A stretch of DNA of 64,000 nt. Source: Thiohalocapsa sp963695445. GTDB taxonomy: Bacteria > Pseudomonadota > Gammaproteobacteria > Chromatiales > Chromatiaceae. The stretch covers positions 62,001 through 126,000 of the forward strand of contig CAVOGV010000061.1 in the NCBI GenBank assembly GCA_963695445.1, in the 5' to 3' direction. Every line of letters starts with the position of its first letter. The stretch's first letter is position 1. The notes beneath the pieces were generated by a model. It saw only the letters and a program-made list of their open reading frames with translations, was not told the DNA's origin and searched no databases. Below are positions 1 to 9,258 of this stretch, piece after piece. The translations under genes and the position numbers were made by a program.

Positions 1-439
1 CGTGCCAGGTGTAGTTGAACACCTGCTCGATCTTTGAAATCAGCGAGATGACTGAGTAGAGCAACACCGCCAGCCCGACGGAACCCAGTACGCGGACATT
101 GATGTTATCCACATAGCCGATCAACTGGGTCGTGATCTCATGGCTCTGCGGGCCCAGCGGCGCCAGCGCCTGTTGTAGCAACGGCTCTAGCTCATTGTGT
201 ACGCCGAAGCCCTGCAACACCGAGAAGCTGACCGCGAGCAGGGGTACGAGGGACAGCAGTGTGGTATAGACGAGGCTCATCGCCTGCAGGCTCAGGAACC
301 CCTGCGTCAGGTCGCGGCCAATGGCATAGAGCATTCGCGCCGCCGGCAGCAGCGGGCGCTGCCAGCGGGGCAGGGCAGCCGGGTCGGTCTGCCACAGCAG
401 TCGCTCTGCGGCGGTCGAGATCTGTTGAGTGGAACCCAT
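1..439 (-). CDS. YihY/BrkB family membrane protein, partial (C-terminal part outside window)
   Basis: The reading frame runs from an ATG at 439 to the left edge with no stop, so 146 codons of the N-terminal part are visible. The protein has a short soluble N-terminus (MGSTQQISTAAERLL), then hydrophobic segments around residues 45-70 and 115-135. The context SLQAMSLVYTTLLSLVPLLA is characteristic of the YihY/BrkB family of inner-membrane proteins, once wrongly called RNase BN. Family function is poorly defined. The call rests on this N-terminal signature only; the rest of the gene lies beyond the window. Confidence 0.75.
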   Translation of the reverse strand, partial: MGSTQQISTAAERLLWQTDPAALPRWQRPLLPAARMLYAIGRDLTQGFLSLQAMSLVYTTLLSLVPLLAVSFSVLQGFGVHNELEPLLQQALAPLGPQSHEITTQLIGYVDNINVRVLGSVGLAVLLYSVISLISKIEQVFNYTWH

Positions 440-647
440 ATTAAAACCTAGGTCGGTGGCGTCTACTGTTGGCGCTTGCGCCCATTTCGGGAGTTCGGGG
501 CCTGCGTCTCGACAAGCCGTCGGCGGCCGGATCGAGGCCGCCGCCCATGCTGGGCGGATTCGGTCTTCTGCGGGGGGCAGTATAGGGAACCCACCCGCGA
601 TGCGTCTCCCGTCACGTCAACATTCGCGACAGCAGAGAACTTAAGCA

Positions 648-1175
648 GTGAAGATGCAACACAATCGATTCATCAGCGGCGCCGTGGCGCTTGCATGCGC
701 GATCATGATCTCGGTCGTGAACGCCGAGGAGAGCCCGTTGCTGACACCGATGCCCGAGCAGCCGGACGCGCCGAGCTTCGACCTGAGCGGGCCTGGCGGT
801 GAACGCTACAACCTGGAGGACATGCGCGGCAAGCCAATCATCGTCAACTTCTGGGCCACCTGGTGCCCGCCCTGCCGTGCTGAGATGCCGTCGTTGCAGC
901 GAGCTTGGGAGCAGGTTAAGGATGAGGACATCCTGGTCGTTGCGATTAATGTCGGCGAGGATGCGGACACCATCGGTCAGTTCACCGAGGAGGTGAAAAT
1001 GGAGTTTCCGTTGCCCATGGATCTGGACTCGAAGATGACCCAGCGTTGGCCCATGAACGGCCTGCCGACGACCTTTGTCGTGGATCCGGAAGGACGCCTC
1101 GTCTATCGCGCCCAGGGTGAGCGGGAATGGGATGATCCGGCGTTGCTGGATCTGGTGCGGGCGCTGAAGCAGTAA
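648..1175 (+). CDS. TlpA-like periplasmic thioredoxin-family protein
   Basis: A 175-residue protein with a cleavable signal peptide (residues about 8-26, ending VVNA/EES) followed by a thioredoxin fold. The redox motif WCPPC has its cysteines at residues 73 and 76, and the cis-proline region reads GLPTTFVVDPEGR. TlpA/ResA-like proteins reduce or shuffle disulfides of exported proteins, often during cytochrome or cofactor maturation. Two starts are possible: GTG at 648, or ATG two codons later at 654. It is transcribed away from the YihY gene and is monocistronic, so its specific partner cannot be inferred. Family membership is secure; the substrate is unknown. Confidence 0.85.
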   Translation: MKMQHNRFISGAVALACAIMISVVNAEESPLLTPMPEQPDAPSFDLSGPGGERYNLEDMRGKPIIVNFWATWCPPCRAEMPSLQRAWEQVKDEDILVVAINVGEDADTIGQFTEEVKMEFPLPMDLDSKMTQRWPMNGLPTTFVVDPEGRLVYRAQGEREWDDPALLDLVRALKQ

Positions 1176-1290
1176 ATCGATGCACCGGAGCGCGATGGCC
1201 AGTTCCGCATCAGGCCGTGCAGGGATCACTTGCAGGGATCAGCCGTTTTCGGCGTCGCGATTGCAAATCGCTCCCGCGCGCACGGGGCGC

Positions 1291-2646
1291 TCAGGCGGGG
1301 TCCGATACGTCCTTTAGGGTCAGCGCATAGAGCGCGGCACCGAGCGAGCCGATGGCCAGCACCAGGATCACCGCGGCAGCGTCATAGACGTCGGCGATGA
1401 TGCCGACGAGTCCGCCCGCCAGCATCGCGACACCGATAACGGTGTTGCTGACCGCGACCATGGCCGCGCGGGTATCGCTCGTTGCCATGTCGACGAGATA
1501 CACCTTGCGGCCCAGGCGCACGCCGGAATGGGCGATGTTCAGCAGCAGGAACAGGCCCGCGAACAGGTAGGGTCCTTGCAGCAGGTCCGCATCCACGCGT
1601 GCCAGCAGCCAGGTGAGTAGCCCGACCAAGCCCGCCGCCGCGGACGCCAGCACCATCACCAGCCGCGATGAGCGGTCGCTGAGACGCCCCCAGATCGGCG
1701 CGCTGATGCTGCTGGCCAGGCCGCTGGCGATGATCAGCAGACCCAGCCCGGTCAGCTCGCCGTTGCTACCGCTTTGCAGCAGCAGCACATAGAACGGCGG
1801 CGCGAGTGCCACGCTGAGTAGGGCGATACGGACCAGTACGAAGTGGCGGAACAGCGGGTCGGTGCGGAGCAGCGCGATGCTCTCGATGGCCGTCTCGAGG
1901 GCGTTGCCGCCGCCCGCGGTGGCGCCTGGCCGCTCCTGGATGAGCTGAAATATCAGTGCGGCGAGCGCGAACAGCAGCGCCGCACCCCCGAGCAGGGCGA
2001 TGAAGACCGCGATGTCGGTCTTGTCGCCGCTGGCGAGCTGCAGATACAGCCCCAGCGCCAGCGTCAGAACCCCAGCGATGCCGGCCGAGATGCCCATCAG
2101 ATTGCCGCGTCTGGCCTTGGAGACGGTCTTGCCGAGCACGTCCTTGGCGGACACCGAGCATAGCCCGCGCATCAGGCTGAACAGCACCAGCAAGCCGACG
2201 ATCACCCAACCGGCAGCGGCCCCGGACAGGGTTGCCGCCGCCAGCGCCATGATCGCCAGTGCCGCCGCCGAGAGCAGCGAGCCCCAGATCCAGACGTATT
2301 TGCGCAGCGGCAGCCGACGGATATAGGCCGCCACCGCGAGCTGCGGCAGCAGCACGCCGGCCTCGCGGATCGGCACCAGCAGGCCTACGAGCGCCGCCGG
2401 CGAGCCGAGGGCGCCGAGCAGCCACGGCAGGATCAATTTGGCGCTGCACAGCTCGTCGGCGACCTTGGTGAGCAGATTCGCCCCCAGATAGGCGAAGAAG
2501 TTGCGGGGTTGATCGTTGCAGGACTCCGGTGGAATGTCCTTGCAGACACGGGCGTCTTCGTCGCCGGTCACGAGGTCATAGAGACCTTCGATACGGGGCT
2601 TCGAGAAGCTGCGCGAGGAGTCGACAGGCGTTTGTGGTTTATTCAT
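1291..2646 (-). CDS. MFS transporter
   Basis: A major facilitator superfamily permease of 451 residues counted from the ATG at 2646 (MNKPQTPVDSS). The frame stays open to 2748, but that extension is arginine-rich and unlike a membrane protein N-terminus. About 12 hydrophobic segments are recognizable, and the loop GRLSDRSSRLVM matches the MFS inter-domain basic motif. A soluble N-terminal tail of about 60 residues containing two cysteines (VCKDIPPESC) precedes the first helix, which is unusual. It is divergent from the SRPBCC gene at 2834. Substrate cannot be told from the sequence. Confidence 0.8.
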   Translation of the reverse strand: MNKPQTPVDSSRSFSKPRIEGLYDLVTGDEDARVCKDIPPESCNDQPRNFFAYLGANLLTKVADELCSAKLILPWLLGALGSPAALVGLLVPIREAGVLLPQLAVAAYIRRLPLRKYVWIWGSLLSAAALAIMALAAATLSGAAAGWVIVGLLVLFSLMRGLCSVSAKDVLGKTVSKARRGNLMGISAGIAGVLTLALGLYLQLASGDKTDIAVFIALLGGAALLFALAALIFQLIQERPGATAGGGNALETAIESIALLRTDPLFRHFVLVRIALLSVALAPPFYVLLLQSGSNGELTGLGLLIIASGLASSISAPIWGRLSDRSSRLVMVLASAAAGLVGLLTWLLARVDADLLQGPYLFAGLFLLLNIAHSGVRLGRKVYLVDMATSDTRAAMVAVSNTVIGVAMLAGGLVGIIADVYDAAAVILVLAIGSLGAALYALTLKDVSDPA

Positions 2647-2833
2647 GCCGCAGAGTGCTTGGAACCGGGTCGGCGGGTCAGGGTCGCAGCCCAGAGCGAG
2701 CTGACGTCGGTCAGAGACTGCGTGTCGGGAGCGGTTTCGAGACCGCATGCAGGCGCTGTCGCATCAGGCGCGTCTGCGTAGCATGGTTGGATCGCCGTTG
2801 CGAGCATCTGCTTTGCGAGATCAGGAGGGGACG

Positions 2834-3304
2834 ATGGTCAGGGCGCAAGCCAGCATTGAGATCAAGCGTTCACCAGAATGTGTGTATCGGTTTATCGCTG
2901 AGGACTTCGCGCGCAATTATCCGCGCTGGTCGCCGGAGGTAAAGCAACTGCGCGTGGTGTCCAGCGGGCCGCTTCGGGTCGGCAGCATGGCCCGGCAGGT
3001 CCGAGTCGACAAGGGCCGGCGCACGGAATCCACCTTCAAGATTACACAGATGCAGCCGCACCAGCGGCTGACCTTCCATGGTAGCGACGTTCCTTTCGTG
3101 GTCGACTACCGATTCGATGGCGGCGACGCCCATACCCGACTCACTTTCATCTTTGAATTGCGCCGTCTGGACCTGATGCTGCGACCGTTCGAGAAACTGA
3201 TTCGAATCGCGGTGCAGGAGGGTGCCGAGCGGACGGTGCGCAATCTGAAACGCTTGATCGAAGCGGAATACGACGCCGCCGAGCCGTTATCGGCACGGCA
3301 GTAG
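2834..3304 (+). CDS. SRPBCC (START-like) family protein
   Basis: A 156-residue cytoplasmic protein with the START/polyketide-cyclase-like pattern: an N-terminal strand followed by SPECVYRFIAEDFARNYPRW, a central beta-sheet, and a long amphipathic C-terminal helix (EKLIRIAVQEGAERTVRNLK). The fold binds hydrophobic ligands; no ligand can be named here. The ATG at 2834 is chosen because a strong AGGAGG lies at 2823-2828; an upstream in-frame ATG at 2747 lacks such a site. It is divergent from the MFS gene with about 190 bp between starts. Confidence 0.75.
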   Translation: MVRAQASIEIKRSPECVYRFIAEDFARNYPRWSPEVKQLRVVSSGPLRVGSMARQVRVDKGRRTESTFKITQMQPHQRLTFHGSDVPFVVDYRFDGGDAHTRLTFIFELRRLDLMLRPFEKLIRIAVQEGAERTVRNLKRLIEAEYDAAEPLSARQ

Positions 3305-3377
3305 ATCAAACCCTGACTACGATCAACTTAAGCCGGGGCGCAACGCCCTGATTGCGCCCTGCCGTAGCCGGCGCGCC

Positions 3378-5179
3378 TCAGTCGTTAGTCGCCACGCCGC
3401 TGGCCTTTCTCTCTCCGGCGATGGTGTCGGCGGCGGGCCCGAGTCGGAGCCACGGCTGCGCCTGGCTCCAGTCGATTGGCTGCGGGCTGAAGAACGCCTT
3501 CTCCAACAGCAGGATCTCATCGCGCAATGGCGGCTCCACGCGCGACGCTAGTTGCGCCAGATTGGCTGGCGCTGAGTTCGGCCAAACCAGCGCGCCCCAG
3601 CTCAGAAATGCCTGTCGTGCCGTGGTCGCGTTGCCGCTGCTATAGGCTCGCTCGACCGCGGCAATGGCCGCCGCGAGCGGTGTTTGCGCTGTTGCCGCGC
3701 TGCCATCAGGGGTGGCGGCGGAGGCGCCCTCTGCGGAGGGTTTCGCGGGCGGGCGGCTAATGACGGATCGGTGCTCGTCTCGATACTGCGCCCGTACTCG
3801 CATCAACACCAGCACGACCACGAGTCCGATCACGAGGGCGACCACCGCCAGCCACGGCTGTGCGCGGGTCCAACCTGTCTTCCAGCTATCTGCCCTGCCT
3901 GTCTCCGAAGGTTGCGTTGAATCGCGGGGTGGCACGCCAGCGGGTCGTCCGCTCTCCGCCGCGGTCGGCCGATCCCAGATCGCTGCCGGACGACGGTCCG
4001 CAGATGCAAACGGTGCCACTGTCAGCGTCCAGTCCGGCAGCGTCGCCTGCTGCCAGGATTCGGTGGTGGTATTCCACCAGTCGATGGTCGCCCCTGGAAG
4101 CTGGTAAGTCCCTTCCTCCTCCGTGCCGATCAGGATGCGTTCGCTGCGGTAGCCGACGACGCCCTCCGGGGTGCGCTCGTTCCACAAGCGCGGGGCGTCG
4201 TCGCTGATGCGCAGCTGAAACGGGATCGCCAGCGGGATCATTGGCAGGTCTTCGGCCATGATCCCGTCGGCACGTAGCGTGATCATGCGCTCTAGGGCCT
4301 GACCTGGCGCAATACGGACCGTCGGCGGACCGGCCTCCGTCAGCGACAGCGACCGCGCCGGCAGCCAGGGCTTATTGCCAACGGTGCTTGCCGCGCCGGC
4401 TTTCTCCGGACTGACTCCCGGACTAGCTTCGGCCGGCATCGGGTCGACCTTGACGGCGAGCGGATCGGATTCGAACGGCAGCGGATCGCCTCCCGAGACG
4501 CGCCAGGCGTCGAAGCGCAGCGGCGGGATCGTGAGCGTCCCTGCCACGCTGGGGAAGATCGCAAAATGCCGCTCGTAGACCTGCAGCTCGCCGGCGTCCG
4601 TGGTCTCGCTGCGTCGATCTTCTCCGAGCGGCAGCACCCGCGCGCCGCTAATGCTCGGCTCGTGCAGCCTGCCGGCGGGCAGTGCATCGCGCGACGTCAC
4701 GCGCGCCCGAAGCAGCACCTGCTGCTGCTACCTTGACGCGTGTCGGCTCTACCTGGGCCTGCACCGACAGCGACAGCGGTGCCGGTGGAACGGGGCTCCC
4801 TTGGCGTCGTGCCTGGCGGCGGCGACAGCAGTCTAGAGTCGGTTGTGGTGGTGGTCGCGACGGTCAGCGCAATTGGGCTGGATGCGTCCGTGCCGGCGTG
4901 AATCGCCGGTACCGTCAACGTGCCGCTGCGGCGCGGCATCAGCGTCAGGCGTAGCTCGCGGCGCTCGCGTCGTTGGCCGTTGACGACGCTCACTTCCTCG
5001 CGCGTGCTGCGATTGGTGATCTGAAAGTCCTGCTGCAATGGCGACAGGTCCGGTGCCGGCTGCGCTGGCCCCGTGCTGCTCAGCGTGAGCATGACCGATT
5101 GGCCCGCACGGATGCTCGTGCTGGACAGCTCCGCACTGAGTTCGGCGAAGGCGCACGTGGTCCAAAGTGCGGTCAGCAT
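3378..5179 (-). CDS. batD: BatD-like (oxygen tolerance) protein, two frameshifts
   Basis: BatD-type protein with an N-terminal secretion segment, repeated beta-sandwich domains (SLSVQAQVEPTRV, RARVTSRDALPAG), a membrane helix near the C-terminus (WLAVVALVIGLVVVLVLM) and a short cytoplasmic tail. BatD partners VWA proteins (BatA/BatB) and a MoxR ATPase in Bacteroides-type aerotolerance modules, but none are adjacent. Similarity crosses three frames: the reading shifts near 4800, where PPPGTTPREP should continue into VPPAPLSLSVQAQVE, and near 4735, where VEPTRVKV should join QQQVLLRARV. The first ATG (5179) leaves only a 12-residue signal; a CTG about 13 codons upstream would give a better one. 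Two small indels are more likely than real inactivation. Confidence 0.7.
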
Positions 5180-5274
5180 TGCGGCGAGTGCCGCTGCTCG
5201 CCCCAGCAGACGGACTGGCCAGGCCTGGTGCCAATCTGGACTTCAGTCTGGCGATGCAGCTCGATCCGGGTCTA

Positions 5275-5322
5275 GCTTGCTTGAGCACGCAGAATGTTTG
5301 CAGATGAGTCAAGTTTTCGGCG
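5275..5322 (+). repeat. Dispersed intergenic repeat, copy B (partial)
   Basis: A copy of the dispersed element described at 42853-43013, containing the shared blocks GCTTGCTTGAG, GTTTGCAGATGAGTCAAG and TTTTCGGCG. It lies in the gap between the stop of the iron-binding gene and batD (5180-5474), where no gene is seen. The rest of that gap holds a short CTGATC/GATCAG palindrome at 5442-5455 and nothing else recognizable. Confidence 0.55.
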
Positions 5323-5474
5323 ACAACGCGCTGGTCGGCGGATGGCGCATCGCCCGCTGCGACCATCGCAGGCGGCACGGTGCGGGTGCCGCGAAGGCTA
5401 CGCCGCCATCGTCGGCCGTTCAAGCCAAGCTGTTGCAACCCCTGATCGAGATCAGCACCGCCATCAGCGGAGGG

Positions 5475-6559
5475 CTATTTCCAGCCAGCGCGGTCCATGA
5501 TGCGCACGGCGTCGCCGTTCAGGGCGCCGAGCTTGGAGAGGTTCAGGTCGTCGGCCTGGAACTCGCCCCATTCCGCCAGCACCGGGCTGATCTCGACGCC
5601 TTCGCGAACCGGGTACTCGCCGTTGGTCTCGGCGTACCAGGCCTGAGCCTCTGGCGCGGTCAGGAATTCGATCAACTTGACGGCTGCGTCCTTGTTCTTC
5701 GCCGCTTGGGTGACGGCCGCGCCGCTGACGTTGACGTGGACACCGCGTCCGTCCCCTTGGCCGGGCTGATTAGGCCAAAAAACGGCCATCTTTTCAGCCG
5801 GTTCGCGCTCTCCCGCGTCCGCCGACTTGAGCATGCCGGCAAGGTAGTAGGTGTTGGCAATTGCGATATCGCATTGACCCGACTGCCGCGGCTTTGATTT
5901 GGTCTCGGTCTCCGCCCAAGGGCGGACGCGCCATGTTCGCGACGATGCCCTTTGCCCATTCCTCCGTGGCCTCGGCGCCGTCGGCCGCGATCATTGATGC
6001 AACCAGGGACTGGTTGTAGACGTTGCTGGACGAGCGGATGCAGATGCGGCCCTTCCAATCCGCCCCGGCAAGCGCCTCGTAAGTGGACAGTTCAGCGGGA
6101 TCGACCCGGCCGCGGACATACAGGATCGGGCGAGCGCGCAGCGACAGTCCGACCCAATGTCCTTCCGGATCGCGATACGTGGCGGGGACCGCGGCGTTGA
6201 TGATCCCGGAGTCGATGGACTGGGTGACGCCCGCCTCCTTGGCCCGATGCAGGTTGCCGGCGTCCACGGTCAGCAGCAGGTCCGCGGGACTGTTGACGCC
6301 CTCGCTCTTCAGGCGTTGCAACAGGGCGTCGGCCTTACCTGTGACCAGGTTGACCTGAATGCCGGTTCTGTTCGGTAAATCGGTCCAGTAGCGGCTTGAT
6401 CAGGTCTTCCTTACGGGCGGAGTAGAGGTTCACCTCCTGGGCGGCCAACACCGGCGCGCTCGGCAGCGCCAGGGACAAGGCGGCCGCGAGTAGGGGCAGG
6501 GTAGCCAGGGCGGACAAGGCTGCCGCATGGGCCGACTGAGACGGACGAACAGATTTCAC
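5475..6559 (-). CDS. Fe(3+) ABC transporter periplasmic binding protein (FbpA/FutA type), frameshifted
   Basis: Periplasmic iron-binding protein of the class that delivers ferric iron to an inner-membrane ABC permease. A signal peptide (LSLALPSAPVLAAQ) precedes the mature start EVNLYSARKEDLIKPLLDRF. Family landmarks include SIDSGIINAAVPATYRDPEG, IYVRGRVDPAELSTYEAL-like sequence and the C-terminal iron-site region around NTYYLAGML. The start is a GTG at 6559 behind GAGGAG. Reading switches frame near 6360-6375, near 5910 and near 5850; fragments abut in correct order, so the gene is probably intact in the organism. Its permease and ATPase are not in the window. A Fur box lies 83 bp upstream. 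Confidence 0.8.
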
Positions 6560-6641
6560 GCTGGGCTTCTCCTCGTGGATGGTGTGGTTCGATAAGGGCT
6601 ATGGTTAGTTGTTTTCTAGGTGTCAACGACACCGTTCGATA

Positions 6642-6660
6642 AATGATAATGCGAACCATT
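6642..6660 (-). promoter_or_regulatory. Putative Fur box
   Basis: AATGATAATGCGAACCATT matches the palindromic Fur consensus AATGATAATNATTATCATT at about 14 of 18 informative positions, with a perfect left half. It lies between the divergent iron-binding gene (start 6559) and the suf operon. A TTGACA-like -35 on the minus strand sits at 6621-6626, just downstream of the box. Binding is inferred, and iron repression of the binding-protein gene is the natural prediction. Confidence 0.65.
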
Positions 6661-6780
6661 GCTATTTACAACGCTTCCGTCTTGCTGCGCAACTTCGGCA
6701 TAGCCCTTGAAAGGTGCGCGGCCGGTAATGATCTAACGCAGAGCCGAGCGACACCGATCAAGGGTTCCTCCGCGCGGGGT

Positions 6781-6808
6781 TTGAATCCGCGATCGGTCGT
6801 CGTACAAT
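6781..6808 (+). promoter_or_regulatory. Putative sigma-70 promoter of the suf operon
   Basis: TTGAAT (6781-6786) and TACAAT (6803-6808) with a 16-bp spacer, about 50 bp upstream of the first suf start. Flanking arms ACCGATC and GATCGGT (about 6751-6798) form a long-range inverted repeat around it, which may be an operator. No clear IscR site was found. Confidence 0.5.
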
Positions 6809-6857
6809 AACCCAGTAAAGCACTCAGTTAATCGGAGCCAGCCCACAGGAGCCAACG

Positions 6858-8344
6858 ATGAGCGCAATCCCCGAAGACGTCGTCCAGCGCCAATGCAGGT
6901 GCAGTACGGCGCGGCCCAAGAGTACGATGACATCGTCAAGTCCGAGTACGAGCATGGCTTCGTCACCGAGATCGAATCCGACACGCTGCCGCCTGGTTTG
7001 GACGAGGGCGTTATCCGTACCATCTCGGCGCGCAAGAACGAGCCAGAGTTCATGCTCGAGTGGCGCCTCGCCGCCTACCGCAAGTGGTTGGAGATGCCGA
7101 CCCCGCACTGGGCCTCGGTTCATCACCCGGCGATCGATTTCCAAGCGATCTCGTACTTCTCGGCGCCGAAAAAGAAGGAGTTGGCCAGCCTCGATGAGGT
7201 CGATCCGTTGCTGCTTGAGACCTACGAGAAGCTCGGCATCCCCATCGAAGAGCAGAAGGCCTTGGCAGGTGTCGCGGTCGATGCGGTCTTCGATAGCGTC
7301 TCCGTGGCGACGACGTTCCGCAAGACCCTGGCCGAGGCAGGCGTGATTTTCTGCTCCATCTCCGAGGCGTTGCAGGAGTATCCGGAGCTGGTCAAAAAGT
7401 ACATCGGCACCGTTGTTCCGCCGACCGACAATTTCTACGCGGGCCTAAATTCCGCCGTGTACACGGACGGCACCTTCGTCTACGTGCCGAAAAATACCCG
7501 CTGTCCGATGGAGCTCAGCACTTACTTCCGCATCAACACCGCCAACACCGGTCAGTTCGAGCGCACGTTGATTGTCGCCGATGAGGGCAGCTACGTCAGT
7601 TATTTGGAGGGCTGCACGGCGCCGCAGCGTGACGAAAACCAACTGCACGCGGCGGTGGTGGAATTGATCGCCATGGACGACGCCGAGATCAAGTACTCGA
7701 CGGTGCAAAACTGGTATCCAGGGGACGAGAACGGCCGTGGCGGCATCTACAACTTCGTCACCAAGCGCGGTGACTGCCGCGGTGCGCGGTCCAAGATCTC
7801 CTGGACCCAGGTCGAAACCGGGTCCGCGATCACCTGGAAGTATCCGAGTTGCATCCTGCGCGGCGACCATTCCGTCGGCGAATTCTACTCGGTGGCGGTC
7901 ACCAAGGGGCGCCAGCAGGCGGACACCGGTACCAAGATGATCCATCTTGGTCGCCACACCAGCTCGACCATTGTCAGCAAGGGCATCTCCGCGCAGCACG
8001 GCGAGCAGTCCTATCGTGGTCTGGTGCGCATTGCCGGCAAGGCGGAAGGTGCCCGCAACCATACCCAATGCGACAGCTTGCTGATCGGCGACAAGTGCTC
8101 GGCCAACACCTTCCCTTATATCGAGGTCAAGAACCCAAGCGCCAAGATGGAGCACGAGGCGACGACGTCGAAGATCAGCGACGACCAGCTGTTCTACTGT
8201 CGCTCCCGCGGCCTGTCGGAGGAGGATGCCGTGTCGATGATCGTCAACGGCTTCTGCAAGGAGGTCTTCAACGAACTGCCGATGGAATTTGCCGTCGAGG
8301 CGCAGAAACTCCTCAGCATCAGTCTCGAGGGTGCCGTCGGCTGA
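6858..8344 (+). CDS. sufB: Fe-S cluster assembly scaffold SufB (frameshift near start)
   Basis: SufB, scaffold subunit of the SufBC2D complex that builds iron-sulfur clusters, active in the cytoplasm. The main frame gives 483 residues from an ATG at 6893 and holds hallmark stretches EYEHGFVTEIESDTLPPGL, VETGSAITWKYPS and NHTQCDSLL; the last contains the conserved cluster/persulfide cysteine region. A better ribosome site (AGGAG at 6847-6851) precedes an ATG at 6858 in another frame encoding MSAIPEDVVQ, the kind of N-terminus SufB has. A single indel between 6880 and 6893 would join them, so 6858 is taken as the start. First gene of a sufBCD-DUF59 operon. Confidence 0.93.
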
Positions 8345-8505
8345 AGCGCCGCCGCGCTGCTTGCCGAATAGCACAGCCGCGCGAGGCGCGAGTCAACGAG
8401 CAGGATCGCCGCGACCGTCCGCCGGTGCCAAGACCGAGCGGCGGAGTCCGCGGCACCAACAGCCGCGGCGCTGCCGGCGCCGCACAAAGTATTCGGAGTC
8501 ATCGC

Positions 8506-9258
8506 ATGTTGTCTGTCAAAGGCCTGAAGGCCAACGTCGGAGAGAAAGAGATCCTCAAGGGGCTGGACCTGGAAATCGGGTCGGGCGAGGTGCACGCCAT
8601 CATGGGCCCGAATGGCTCCGGCAAGAGCACGTTCGCCCACGTCCTGGCGGGCCGTGAGGGCTACCAGGTAACCGGCGGCAGCGTCGACTTCGACGGCACC
8701 GACCTGCTCGGCCTGGAGCCAGAGGAGCGTGCACGCCTAGGGCTGTTCCTGGCATTTCAGTACCCAGTTGAGCTGCCCGGCGTCAACAACACCTACTTCC
8801 TGAAGGCGGCCCTGAACGCCATCCGCAAGTCCCGCGGCGAAGACGAACTCGACGCGGTCTCGTTCATGCGGCTGATGAAAGAACGACTGAAGGTGCTGCA
8901 TCTGGACGACAGCCTGCTGAAGCGCCCGGTCAATTTCGGTTTCTCCGGCGGTGAGAAGAAGCGCAACGAAATCTTCCAGATGGCATTGCTGGAGCCGAAG
9001 CTCGCGATCCTGGACGAGACAGACTCCGGTCTCGACATCGACGCGCTGCGCATCGTCGCTGACGGCGTCAACGCGCTGCGTAGCCCGGAGCGGTCGATGA
9101 TCGTCGTGACCCACTATCAGCGCCTGCTTGACTACATCCAACCGGACTACGTGCACGTGCTGTCCAAGGGGCGGATCATTCGCTCTGGCGGCAAGGAGCT
9201 TGCCCTGGAGCTGGAAGAGAAGGGTTATGGCTGGATCGTCGGCGAGGAGGCGGCATGA
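8506..9258 (+). CDS. sufC: Fe-S assembly ATPase SufC
   Basis: A 250-residue ABC-type ATPase of the SufBC2D complex. Visible motifs are Walker A (GPNGSGKST), the family signature FSGGEKKRNEI with the unusual KK, Walker B (LAILDETDSGLD) and the switch histidine in VVTHYQRLL. ATP hydrolysis drives rearrangement of SufB-SufD during cluster formation. It begins 161 bp after sufB, a gap with no gene, and overlaps sufD by 4 bp (ATGA), indicating translational coupling. Length and motifs are normal and the frame is intact. Confidence 0.97.
   Translation: MLSVKGLKANVGEKEILKGLDLEIGSGEVHAIMGPNGSGKSTFAHVLAGREGYQVTGGSVDFDGTDLLGLEPEERARLGLFLAFQYPVELPGVNNTYFLKAALNAIRKSRGEDELDAVSFMRLMKERLKVLHLDDSLLKRPVNFGFSGGEKKRNEIFQMALLEPKLAILDETDSGLDIDALRIVADGVNALRSPERSMIVVTHYQRLLDYIQPDYVHVLSKGRIIRSGGKELALELEEKGYGWIVGEEAA

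Noticed and set aside
6800..6845. IscR type 2 site in front of suf (AATAACCC and similar)
   Set aside because: Only one half resembles the consensus; the second half does not, so it is not reported as a site.
6858..6900. Programmed ribosomal frameshift at the start of sufB
   Set aside because: No slippery heptamer or stimulatory structure is seen, sufB is not known for it, and comparable breaks are everywhere in the window.
6733..7053. Minus-strand open frame overlapping the start of sufB
   Set aside because: It is antisense to a conserved gene and has no recognizable domain.
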